A stretch of DNA of 19,462 nucleotides from Nymphaea colorata (GCF_008831285.2 NW_022204601.1:1-19462), one strand, 5' to 3'; shown: positions 1-8,045, counted from the first letter of the stretch. Numbers and translations: made by a program. Notes: generated by a model from the sequence alone, not told the origin.

Positions 1-879
1 CTGAGCGCGACCCATATCGGTAGTACACGCGCTGCCCCGCATCTCCTCAGACTACATCCGCAAGCATTCCGGCGCTCGGCTCCTTCCAGGCGGCCGCCGT
101 TCTGCTTCACCCGGTAGACGCGCGCCGTCCAGCGACAGCGCGAACTCTCGGCCAGACAGCGAGCGGCCACCCCTTCAGGCGCGGGGGCCAGGATCTCAGC
201 GGCGAGTTCATCGCCAACACCATTCGGCCAGCGGATTGAATAGTGCAGCAGGCGAGCGAGGAGGCTCTCCTCAACCGGCCTTCTTGAACAGCAAGCTGCA
301 ATACCCGAGGGTTGGTTCTCACCTCGGGTGCTTTATCCAGCTACGCCAAGGTTTACCTTGGCCGGTAATCCCTTGATCCCCCTTGTAGCCGCGGGCGGGA
401 ATTTGCTTTGTTTGTTTTAGGACAGCATCATAGTTGCTTTATGTTTTGCTTTAGCCTTGGCTTCGGCCCTGCTCCCCCGTGAGGTACCTCGAGGGCACTG
501 TGCCCGAGACACGACCACAAGGAGCGTTACCTCCCTATTTGCTTTTGTTGGGTGTGGTTTGGCCGTTACCAGTGGTTTGCGTGGTTTGTGAGTGAGTTGC
601 GAGAGAATTAATATTTGTATCGCTCACGTTTGTAAGGCCTCGTCAACCCCCTTAGTTCTTTTGTAGTAGGCTATCCATAGTTAGGTTTTGAAGAAAGGGT
701 ATCCTCGACTTGTATTCCTTCACCTAACTGGGTTTGCGCCGGGGTCCTGTCCGGCCGGGTAACTTTCTGTAATTACTTGTTTAGGATTTTTCGGTTTTAG
801 AATAGGCCTCAAGAAGGTCCTGGGAGGATTAGGATTGCATCGGTCGGATTTTCTTAGGCCAACCGGTGTGGTCCTAACA
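1..879 (+). repeat. 5' LTR of element A, 3' portion only
   Basis: It matches 9365-10241 of the 3' LTR along its whole length. I counted ten differences, all indels of 1-3 bases, with a net +2 bases in this copy and no substitutions. It ends in TAACA at 879, followed one base later by the ttggtatcagagc primer-binding motif. Conserved hairpins fall at 303-329 and 345-362. The part upstream (U3, promoter, most of U5) lies outside the window. Confidence 0.95.
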
Positions 880-881
880 AT

Positions 882-893
882 TGGTATCAGAGC
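882..893 (+). other. Primer-binding site, initiator tRNA-Met
   Basis: The 12 bases TGGTATCAGAGC complement the 3' end of plant initiator tRNA-Met, the usual primer of chromoviruses and many copia elements. It starts two bases after the LTR terminus. Minus-strand DNA synthesis would start here. Confidence 0.95.
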
Positions 894-1085
894 GCCTCTT
901 GAGGAATATCCGTCAGTTTGAGCACTTGGACCTTCGCATCGTCGACATCAACGGGCAGTGCCAGCGGATTTCTTGTGGTTTTCTGATTATTTCAGCGGTC
1001 TTCTTTTCAGATTTGGGTTTTCTAGTGTCAGTATAGCAGTCGTAGTCCAGCCACGGTTTCTTTAGTTGCGTAGATCTAGGCTTCG

Positions 1086-1267
1086 CTTGTCCACTCTTGG
1101 CAAGTGTAGGGTTGTACTCCTTGTACACCCGAGGGCAGCCAAGCTCGAGGCGCGTCACCGAGGCACTAGGAGAGTGCGGTGATTTAGGCTCTTTGAGCCC
1201 GGCCTAGAGCGAAGTGTGATTGCCGAGGCACTTAAGCGAAGTGCGGCATTAGGCGGGCCAACCCGTC
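1086..1267 (+). promoter_or_regulatory. Conserved array of six RNA hairpins in the gag leader (element A)
   Basis: Six stem-loops can be drawn. (a) 1086-1104: CTTG, bulged T, CC pairs with GGCAAG. (b) 1113-1127: TGTAC with GTACA, loop 5. (c) 1155-1182: TCACC, bulge GAG, GCACT, loop AGGAG, AGTGC, GGTGA. (d) 1187-1199: GGCTC with GAGCC, loop 3. (e) 1221-1248: TGCC, bulge GAG, GCACTT, loop AAGCG, AAGTGC, GGCA. (f) 1252-1267: a six-pair stem with loop CCAA. Hairpins c and e share one architecture (outer stem, 3-base GAG bulge, inner stem, 5-base loop). All six recur in element B, and a, c and e change pairs in a compensatory way. The position fits packaging, dimerisation or translation control; which one is unknown. 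Confidence 0.8.
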
Positions 1268-1454
1268 TCCCTCGCCTTAGGTCTCACGCGCGGCAGCTGG
1301 AGCATCGGCAGCGTGGACAGAATTAAGAGTGGCAGCTAGTCTTCGAATTGATTTTCAGTTTTAAGAGTGGCAGTATAGTCAGTTTTTGGAATTTCGTAGC
1401 TAGGATTTACTTAGCATAGTGCATCCTTGGCGCTGGTCCAACCAGATTTTACAA

Positions 1455-2219
1455 ATGGCCAAGTCTAAGAAAAACTTGAACCCCGACGAGCCCGTGCTTG
1501 AGGAAACCACTTCGGACCCTCAAGAAGTCGCTCATAGGGCTTCCAACATGGAGATGTCCGAGCATACTACTAACCGTCTAGGCAACCTTGAGCGGGAATT
1601 CGGCCAGTATCGTAGAGACATGGATAAAGCCGAAAACCATAGACGGAGGGATATAGAGAGACAATTCGGCGAACTCCACAAAGACTTAGCCGAAATGAGG
1701 AGGAACCAACAGAACGAAATGGATGAAGTACGAGCAATGTTTAGGGCTCTAACCTCAAACCAGCAACAAGGCACAGAGAGGGCTACTCAGGGCCCGAATA
1801 CACGCCCAGATAAGGGTAAGGGTTTGTTAGTTGCACCGAACTACCAAACCGACACTGAGGTCGATCCCAATAACATCTCTCATATTGGGACGAGTACAGA
1901 AGGAGGTCGACGTAATACCATGGCGCCTCCCCAAAGCAGGCATCAACCAGATGCCTACGATGATAGGACTCCCCGAGCCCCACGATTTGGACACCATAGC
2001 CAAAACCGAGTTGAGATCACGTCCGAAGGGGAGCAAGACGAGTCTCCAGCTCGCCAAAGAAGAGGGTCTCGATTCCACCAACGGCAAGAAGAGCGACGGA
2101 CACCCTCAGTCCGATATGAGTTCCCTAAGTTCAATGGTGAACACTTGCGTGAATGGCTCTTCATGGCAAGCGGTACTTCTTATGTCACCACGTTCCAGAG
2201 GCAGAATGGATTGAGATAG
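1455..2219 (+). pseudogene. gag: gag, N-terminal part (frameshifted at about 2168)
   Basis: The start is the ATG at 1455 (MAKSKKNLN), because element B has the same N-terminus after its own ATG at 14611; the GTG-initiated extension upstream is not credible for a plant mRNA. Residues about 30-110 are charged and heptad-like, a likely coiled coil for Gag multimerisation. A basic, Ser/Arg-rich stretch follows, then the start of the capsid-like domain (VRYEFPKFNGE, REWLFMA). Homology to B stops at 2168, where one base is missing. The frame then runs about 17 unrelated codons to a stop at 2217-2219. Gag would form the virus-like particle in the cytoplasm. The break may be a real mutation or a sequencing error. 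Confidence 0.85.
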
Positions 2220-2989
2220 CTACGGCCAACATGACCGGAGAGGCTACAACGCATTATTTGTGGTTTAACCACAATAATGAAGAGCAAACCTGGGAAAAGT
2301 ATAAGGCCAGTCTCCAACTCCAATTTGGGGACTCAACATTCATTGATTACGATGAGGACTTAAAAAATTTGGTCCAGACCACTACCGTGCCAGCCTACAA
2401 AAGGCAGTTTGAGCGCCTAGCGAGCATGGTCAGGTGGCCGGAAAAGGCCCTCATCGGCGCTTTTAAAGGAGGCCTTAGAAATGACATAAAGCGAGAGATG
2501 AAAATTCACCGCTTTGAGAAGTTGGAAGAATGCATAGCCATGGCCCGTCTATACGAAGAGAGAATCGAGGAAAGAAGAGCCGAGAAAAAGGCTCATAAAT
2601 TTGATAAACAGAGGAAACGAAGCTCCTATCCCTCTGCTTCTCGTAACACCAGAAAGGAGATAGTTCCCTACAAAAGAGGGAACGAACCACGACCCTACCA
2701 CAACTCCAATCAAGGGCAAGGCAAGAAACCGCCCCTACGCTACCTCACGCCTCAACAAATTGAGGAATACAGACGCAAAGGTCTGTGCTATAGGTGTGAG
2801 GGTAAATGGGACAAATATCACAAGTGCCCAGCCTACTTTAGGGTACAAGTGATAAGTGATGAGGAGTCCAGCTCGTGTACAGATAGTGACTCATCCTCCA
2901 GCGCTTCCTACGAGTCCAGCTCGTCCTCTTCAGAGGAAGAAGTAATTCAAAAGCGCCGAATTAAAAGACCGAGAAGAAAAAAGAAATAG
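2168..2989 (+). pseudogene. gag: gag, C-terminal part: capsid domain, zinc knuckle, poly-Ser linker
   Basis: This continues the capsid domain in another frame (RYFLCHHVPEAEWIEIA, ATTHYLWF, TWEKYKASLQLQFGDS), then a basic region, then a nucleocapsid zinc knuckle at 2786-2827. The knuckle is C-x2-C-x7-H-x-C rather than the textbook C-x2-C-x4-H-x4-C, and element B has the same spacing. A Ser/Glu-rich linker with long Ser runs separates it from protease. The frame closes at TAG 2987-2989, after a contracted A tract at about 2972-2986. The next bases continue in frame with pol, and element B reads through the equivalent point without a stop. Gag and pol were therefore one polyprotein, and this is a second single-base deletion. 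Confidence 0.85.
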
Positions 2990-3048
2990 CCAAGGAGGAG
3001 ACTCCCGCCAAGGAAGAGAAACCCACAGAGACCGAGTCTCTTCACTCG

Positions 3049-6000
3049 ATGCAAGACCCAAACAAGCCCAATTCATTCCGAGTGTTTGGGAGGATCAACG
3101 GCAAGAAGATCCTCATTTTGTTGGACAACGGGGCCACGCGAAACTTCCTAACTGAGGAAGCAGCTAAAAAGTGTAAGGTGGCCCTCGAATCTAGCTCACC
3201 CCAAACAATAGTCGTGGGAGGGGGTCTAAGGCTGAAATGCCTTAACGAAGGGAAGAATATGGAAGTAGTCATCAAGAAAAAACCCTTCAAAATTGATTTC
3301 TTGGTTATTCCACTCGACGGAGTAGATTTGATTCTTGGAATGCCCTGGTTCTTTACCTTGGGTATCATATCATGGGACGTGAAGAATTTTAGCATGACTT
3401 TCACCCCCGACGGAGAAGATGAGCCGATGACCTTACAAGGCATCACGAGCATTACACGTCCCAAGGCTGCCTTACGAGCTATAGAGGCAGAACAACCAGC
3501 GTGTTGGGTGATGGCACTAGCTACTGATGTGCCATCTAGAGAAGAGCACGAAGAGATTGTGCCTCCACGGATACAGTCGGTGTTGGACCGATATGAGGAT
3601 TTGTTCGAGGAGCCAAAAGGACTACCTCCTCCTCGATCCTACGACCATCGAATCATATTGACTCAAGGGGCCGAACCGGTCAACGTGAGGCCCTACAGAT
3701 ATGGGTATAACCAGAAGGCCGAAATAGAGCGTCTGGTTAAAGAGATGTTAGAGAGTGGCATAGTTCAGCCTAGCAGCAGTCCTTTCTCTTCTCCAGTCTT
3801 ACTCGTGAAGAAGAAGGATAATACATGGCGCTTTTGTGTTGATTACCGCGCCCTGAACGAAGCCACGGTAAAGGACAGGCATCCTATTCCTGTCATCGAT
3901 GAGTTGTTGGATGAGCTAGCCGGAGCGACCGTATTCTCCAAGATAGACTTGAGAGCAGGCTACCATCAAATCAGAATGTGTAAGGGTGACGTCCCCAAGA
4001 CGGCATTCAGGACACATGACGGGCACTACGAATTCCTCGTAATGCCTTTCGGTCTAACTAACGCACCGGCAACATTTCAAAGATGCATGAACGATGTCTT
4101 TCGACAATACCTCCGAGATTTTATATTGGTCTTCTTCGACGACATTCTTATATATAGTCAGACAGAGGAATTGCATGAGAAGCACCTTGCAACAGCTCTT
4201 CAGGTGCTACGTGATAACCAACTGCATGCAAAACGGTCCAAATGCAGCTTTGGACAACCGAGCATTGGTTATCTTGGGCACATCGTGTGCCAACAAGGGG
4301 TTCGGGCAGACCCCGAAAAATTGGATGCCATGCAAAGATGGCCACTGCCTAAGGATCTGAAAGGACTCAGAGGCTTTCTAGGCCTTACGGGCTACTACAG
4401 GCGCTTCATCCAAGGTTATGGGCTAATAGCTCAACCCTTAACCCAGATGTTAAAAAAGGGAGCCTTTCAATGGTCAGAAAAGGCTAGGGCAGCCTTTGAT
4501 AAGTTGAAAAATGCCCTTATAACTGCGCCAGTGCTTACCCTACCGGACTTCAACAAACAATTTACAATCGAGACAGACGCATGTGATGTTGGAGTCGGTG
4601 CCGTCTTAAGTCAAGAAGGCCATCCTATCGCCTATATGTCAAAAGCCCTAACCAGTAGGGCAAAACCTCTTTCTACATACGAGAAAGAGCTCTTAGCGAT
4701 AGTATTGGCAGTTGAAAAGTGGCGGCCTTATCTGATAGGGCACAGATTCGTAGTCAAAACGGACCAGAATTCGTTAAAATACATGCTCAAACAAAGAGTA
4801 TCTACGCCTACCCAACAGCGTTGGCTGGCCAAGCTGCTAGGATACGATTTTGAGATTGAGTATAAGAAAGGTCCGGATAACACAGCGGCAGATTCGCTTT
4901 CCCGTTTGACCGAGCAGTTCATGACACTCTCTGTGGTAGAGACGGATATATGGGAACGATTAACCCAAGAGCAACAAGAAGACCAAGCATTGAGGCTAAT
5001 TCGAGCATCAGTAGAACAGAATCCCGGATCTATCCCCTTGTACACGGTCAGAGGGAATCTCTTGTTTAGGAAGAATCGCGCAGTGATTTCTCCTAACTCT
5101 GGGCTTAAGCAAGAACTCTTGCAACACTTCCATGACACTCCAGCCGCAGGTCATGAGGGGGTTTCAAAAACCCTTGGTAGAATAAAAGCCCAGTTTTGGT
5201 GGCGCGGCATGAAGGCGGACGTACAACGTTACATCAGAAAGTGCGTGGTATGTCAGAGGGAGAAATACGAGGCAATCAAGCCTCCAGGTCACTTGAATCC
5301 CCTCCCCATACCCACGAAACCATGGACTGATGTAACCATGGATTTCATAGACGCCATGCCCCGCTCTGAAGGCAAGGAAGCTGTGCTTGTGGTAGTGGAT
5401 AGACTCACCAAGTATAGCCACTTCGCTCCCTTGCCACGTTCATATCAAGGGCCAATGGTGGCCAGCGTGTACCAAGAATTTATTGGCAAGCTCCACGGAA
5501 TGCCACAGTCGGTCGTATGTGACCGTGACTCAATCTTTCTCAGTGCGTTCTGGCAGGAGTATATGAAGTTAATGGGTACGACGCTTAACTTCAGCACAGC
5601 CCACCATCCACAGACAGATGGTCAGAGCGAAATCGTGAACCGGTCTCTAGAGACCTACCTGAGATGCTTCGCGGGAGAACGACCAAATACATGGGTAAAA
5701 TTTTTACCATGGGCAGAGTGGTCGTATAACACTAGTCTGCATTCGTCCACGGGCATGACCCCATACGAGGGTGTATACGGGTTCCCTCCTCCTGCTATAC
5801 CAAGGTACGAAGGAGGCACAGCTGAGGACGACCAAATTGACTGTGAACTGCGCACACGTGAAGAAGTGCTAGACGCACTCAAGCAGAATATAGCCAAGGC
5901 GCAGAACCGCATGAGACAAGTGTATAATAAAGGTAGGAAAGACCGTGAATTCGAAGTGGGCCAGTATGTGTGGCTGAAGAGGTTGCCTCTAAAGCAGAGG

Positions 6001-6675
6001 TCATTGATGGGCCAGCCCTACTCAAAACTGTTGCCTCGCTATTATGGCCCATATCCGGTACTACAAAAGGTAGGAAAGGCAGCCTACAGGTTAGGCCTTC
6101 CAAGAGCAGCTTTAGTACACCCCGTATTCCATGTTACACGGCTTAAGCCGCATCATGGGGATGTACCAACGATGATAGAACAGATGCCGGAACAACTGCC
6201 AACACCCTACCGTATCTTAAAGCACAGATACGCCCAACGCCAAGGTAGGACGAGGCATGAGGTACTCGTGGAATGGGAGGGCCCAGATAAAGGAACTTCT
6301 TGGGAAGAGTTCGGGTTAGTAATCCACCGCTTCCCCTCTTCTAGCGCTCGAGGACAAGTGCAATTTAGGGAGGGGGAATCTGTTACGGACCAATCTCATG
6401 GTCCCGACCCAAGGCCGACAGAGCAGGCCGGACCTAGCCGGTTGAAGCGCAAGGCGTCTGAGTTGTGGGCTCAGACCATGGAGCACGTCGCCAACTCAAC
6501 CCAAGATGTTGAAGCAGCACCAACGCAGGTTGCAGCGGGAGGAGTGGGAGGAGCAACCAGGTCCGAAGAGGTGCTCAAACCGGATAGGCTTCAAGACGTT
6601 TCTGAACTAAGTGTTGAACTCACCGAGTTAGTCAAGTTAACCTCTAATGTGAGTCCGGTCAACCTAGACGCTTGA
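3049..6675 (+). CDS. pol: Pol polyprotein: protease, RT, RNase H, integrase, chromodomain, LTR-encoded tail
   Basis: This is an open frame of 1208 codons. Residue 1 is only the first ATG after the gag frameshift; the real frame is joined to gag. Protease: catalytic D26 in LLDNGAT, with Asn where Ser/Thr is normal, and ILGMPW near 97. RT: D265 (CVDYRALN), D300 ([11 protein letters not shown]), FFDD with D364/D365. RNase H: D510, E545 or E547, D572, D615. Integrase: zinc ligands H695, H702, C732, C735, and core D765, D825, E861 with 35 residues between the last two. A GPY/F module spans about 994-1018. A divergent chromodomain at about 1051-1097 (EVLVEWEG, SWEEFG) probably guides integration to marked chromatin. 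From residue 1112 the frame lies inside the 3' LTR and ends at TGA 6673-6675. Apart from protease, all catalytic residues are present. Confidence 0.96.
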   Translation: MQDPNKPNSFRVFGRINGKKILILLDNGATRNFLTEEAAKKCKVALESSSPQTIVVGGGLRLKCLNEGKNMEVVIKKKPFKIDFLVIPLDGVDLILGMPWFFTLGIISWDVKNFSMTFTPDGEDEPMTLQGITSITRPKAALRAIEAEQPACWVMALATDVPSREEHEEIVPPRIQSVLDRYEDLFEEPKGLPPPRSYDHRIILTQGAEPVNVRPYRYGYNQKAEIERLVKEMLESGIVQPSSSPFSSPVLLVKKKDNTWRFCVDYRALNEATVKDRHPIPVIDELLDELAGATVFSKIDLRAGYHQIRMCKGDVPKTAFRTHDGHYEFLVMPFGLTNAPATFQRCMNDVFRQYLRDFILVFFDDILIYSQTEELHEKHLATALQVLRDNQLHAKRSKCSFGQPSIGYLGHIVCQQGVRADPEKLDAMQRWPLPKDLKGLRGFLGLTGYYRRFIQGYGLIAQPLTQMLKKGAFQWSEKARAAFDKLKNALITAPVLTLPDFNKQFTIETDACDVGVGAVLSQEGHPIAYMSKALTSRAKPLSTYEKELLAIVLAVEKWRPYLIGHRFVVKTDQNSLKYMLKQRVSTPTQQRWLAKLLGYDFEIEYKKGPDNTAADSLSRLTEQFMTLSVVETDIWERLTQEQQEDQALRLIRASVEQNPGSIPLYTVRGNLLFRKNRAVISPNSGLKQELLQHFHDTPAAGHEGVSKTLGRIKAQFWWRGMKADVQRYIRKCVVCQREKYEAIKPPGHLNPLPIPTKPWTDVTMDFIDAMPRSEGKEAVLVVVDRLTKYSHFAPLPRSYQGPMVASVYQEFIGKLHGMPQSVVCDRDSIFLSAFWQEYMKLMGTTLNFSTAHHPQTDGQSEIVNRSLETYLRCFAGERPNTWVKFLPWAEWSYNTSLHSSTGMTPYEGVYGFPPPAIPRYEGGTAEDDQIDCELRTREEVLDALKQNIAKAQNRMRQVYNKGRKDREFEVGQYVWLKRLPLKQRSLMGQPYSKLLPRYYGPYPVLQKVGKAAYRLGLPRAALVHPVFHVTRLKPHHGDVPTMIEQMPEQLPTPYRILKHRYAQRQGRTRHEVLVEWEGPDKGTSWEEFGLVIHRFPSSSARGQVQFREGESVTDQSHGPDPRPTEQAGPSRLKRKASELWAQTMEHVANSTQDVEAAPTQVAAGGVGGATRSEEVLKPDRLQDVSELSVELTELVKLTSNVSPVNLDA
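4301..4317 (+). other. Hairpin inside RT-coding sequence, in a 29-bp block identical to element B
   Basis: TTCGGG pairs with CCCGAA around loop CAGAC. The surrounding 4295-4323 is identical to 17359-17387 in element B, although flanking codons carry many synonymous differences. The copy in B folds at 17365-17381. Confidence 0.5.
4645..4661 (+). other. Hairpin inside RNase H-coding sequence, identical in element B
   Basis: GCCCTA pairs with TAGGGC around loop ACCAG. All 17 bases are identical to 17710-17726 in element B, while codons on both sides differ at third positions. Confidence 0.5.
5269..5284 (+). other. Hairpin inside integrase-coding sequence, in a 36-bp block identical to element B
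   Basis: GAGGC pairs with GCCTC around loop AATCAA. The enclosing 5257-5292 is identical to 18320-18355 in element B. It encodes REKYEAIKPPGH just after the integrase zinc-binding domain. It is the longest identical stretch I found between the two pol genes. Confidence 0.5.
6367..6378 (+). other. Polypurine tract of element A
   Basis: AGGGAGGGGGAA, then TC, then the LTR at 6381. Element B has the same tract at 19427-19438. It primes plus-strand DNA synthesis and also lies within the pol reading frame, so it is under two constraints. Confidence 0.9.
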
Positions 6676-6803
6676 GCCGATTCTAAGACCTAGAATCCTA
6701 GGCAATCGGCTAAGTCAAACAGACTTAGCCCATGCGCATCTAACCGAAGTGTGGGCGGCAACCCACACGAGGTCCCCGCCCTGGGCTCACAAGGCTCAGG
6801 GAC
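6676..6803 (+). promoter_or_regulatory. Four-hairpin array directly after the pol stop codon (element A)
   Basis: HP1 6680-6696: ATTCTA with TAGAAT, loop 5; an alternative pairing of GCCGATT (6676-6682) with AATCGGC (6704-6710) would exclude HP2. HP2 6708-6730: GGCTAAGTC with GACTTAGCC, loop AAACA. HP3 6749-6768: GTGTGGG with CCCACAC, loop of 6. HP4 6779-6801: CCCTGGGC with GCTCAGGG (one G-T), loop TCACAAG. HP2 to HP4 have counterparts in element B at the same order and similar spacing, with compensatory changes in each stem. The array lies in U3 of the LTR, so it is transcribed near the 3' end of the RNA genome. Confidence 0.8.
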
Positions 6804-7014
6804 GATTCGTTTAAATTTCGAGCTTAGGCACTAGGCCGCTCGTTTCCTTCCAGCACTTAGTCATTTTCAGTCTTTGCTTTCGCACTTAACCATTCCTTGC
6901 CAATAACGAGTTTTGAACTCGAGACCCAGGCCGAGCGGGGTGTGCTCGGCGCATTAGTTGTTGGATTAGATCTAGCGCGGGTTATGAAATACAAACCCGC
7001 TTCATTTGAACTTG

Positions 7015-7022
7015 TATATATA
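7015..7022 (+). promoter_or_regulatory. TATA-like box of the LTR promoter (element A)
   Basis: TATATATA lies about 635 bp into the LTR. A CT-rich stretch from about 7080 resembles plant 5' UTR pyrimidine patches. Element B has a TATA-like box at the equivalent place (10943-10950) with a CT-rich stretch after it. Transcription would start near 7045-7060, making the R-U5 part about 3.2 kb. No transcript data support this. Confidence 0.55.
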
Positions 7023-7426
7023 CTTTTTGGATCTTGTACATTGTATGCAATTTTGAGATTAAGGAATCATTTGTTCGGAATTCTTCTCTCTCCTCTCTCG
7101 AGGTCTCTCTCTCCTTCTCGTCTCCCACCTTGCTCACCCGAGCCTGGCGTCTTCTTCCCCCTCGCGTCCTCTACCTCCAAGGCGCTTCCAATCCCCTCAA
7201 ATCCTGTCCTTGAAGAGCCAAAGTCCTTAGACACCGGCATAAGGCAGCACGGCATCGGCGGATCTCTTCCTCACGGCGGCGGTCCCTCCCTTGTCCACGG
7301 TACATCCCTAGCTTAAAGCAAGTCCGGATTCGGTGCCCTCTTCTTGAACACGAAGAAGTGGAGAGGCTGAAGCTGGAACAAGGAAGATTGAAGGCGCGGT
7401 TTACCTCGGCTTCAATATCGACAAAG

Positions 7427-7434
7427 AGGTTAGT
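7427..7434 (+). other. Candidate splice donor 1 in LTR of element A
   Basis: AG|GTTAGT, followed by ACT. Element B has AG|GTTAGT followed by ACT at the aligned place (11311-11318). Both lie 350-400 bp after the TATA-like box, so they would fall in the long leader RNA. Motif evidence only. Confidence 0.35.
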
Positions 7435-8037
7435 ACTTGAGATTTTCGTGTTTTCGCCAAAGTCGTGTTGAGATCGATTGGAACAGCGTTCTTCTTATCT
7501 TCTGGGGTCTTCCCTCGGCATACCCGAGGCCTGACTTAGAGGTAACGAAGAAATCTGTTGGAATCAGTCCCTTACACAGTTTGGGGAAACTCCGATTAAT
7601 CCCCCTTGCTAACACGTTGATCGAATCGAACCGCGAGCCCCACGAGCACGAATTTGTATCATTTATACTCGGTTCAGCCATACAAGACTCTCGGTCCAGA
7701 GACTTCATGAACTCAGGAAACAAGGGTTCTGGACACGATCTGCAAAATTGAGTTGACCCTCGGAATCGCCTCCATCCCAAAGATCAAATAATCAAATTGG
7801 AGTGAGTTCTAACGGGTGGAGCTCTAGACCGCACCTTCGCCGGAACTCGGAGATTCCGGCGATCCCTGCTACTCCCGGTCAGTACCATTAATTCCGGCGG
7901 AATCAGACCAGAATACCCTCGCCCTCAAGGGTGTTGTTCAGTCTGAAGAAGAGGCAATTTGGACAAAGGGAACGAAGCTAAAACCCTAGCCGCCGCACGT
8001 GGAGGATTCGTCTCAGCCTTGCCGCCGGTCGTCGCTA

Positions 8038-8045
8038 AGGTTAGT
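8038..8045 (+). other. Candidate splice donor 2 in LTR of element A
   Basis: AG|GTTAGT lies after a conserved AACCCTAGCCG stretch. The aligned site in element B (11922-11929) reads TG|GTAAGT: the bases changed but the donor consensus stayed. Confidence 0.35.

Larger units (their letters stand above)
880..1454 (+). other. Untranslated leader of element A between PBS and gag
   Basis: There is no conserved reading frame. The colinear 14051-14610 of element B keeps the hairpin block but diverges elsewhere. Pyrimidine-rich tracts ending in CAG at 993-995 and 1008-1010 resemble plant splice acceptors. A 13-base direct repeat TTAAGAGTGGCAG occurs at 1323-1335 and 1361-1373, and once in B at 14520-14532. 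An open frame beginning at a GTG at 1419 joins gag but has no ATG before 1455. Confidence 0.75.

Noticed and set aside
1419-1454. Upstream extension of gag from GTG
   Set aside because: GTG is not a credible plant start; ATG 1455 begins the conserved N-terminus.
2153-2989. Programmed ribosomal frameshift in gag or between gag and pol
   Set aside because: Element B reads through both equivalent points in one frame, and the breaks in A are single-base losses at different places from those in B.
5648-5659. GTCTC/GAGAC palindrome in integrase as another RNA hairpin
   Set aside because: The arms are separated by only two bases, too few for a loop, and the centre differs in B.
7437-7751. 104-codon open frame in LTR A as a gene
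   Set aside because: It is not conserved in LTR B and no recognisable domain is present.
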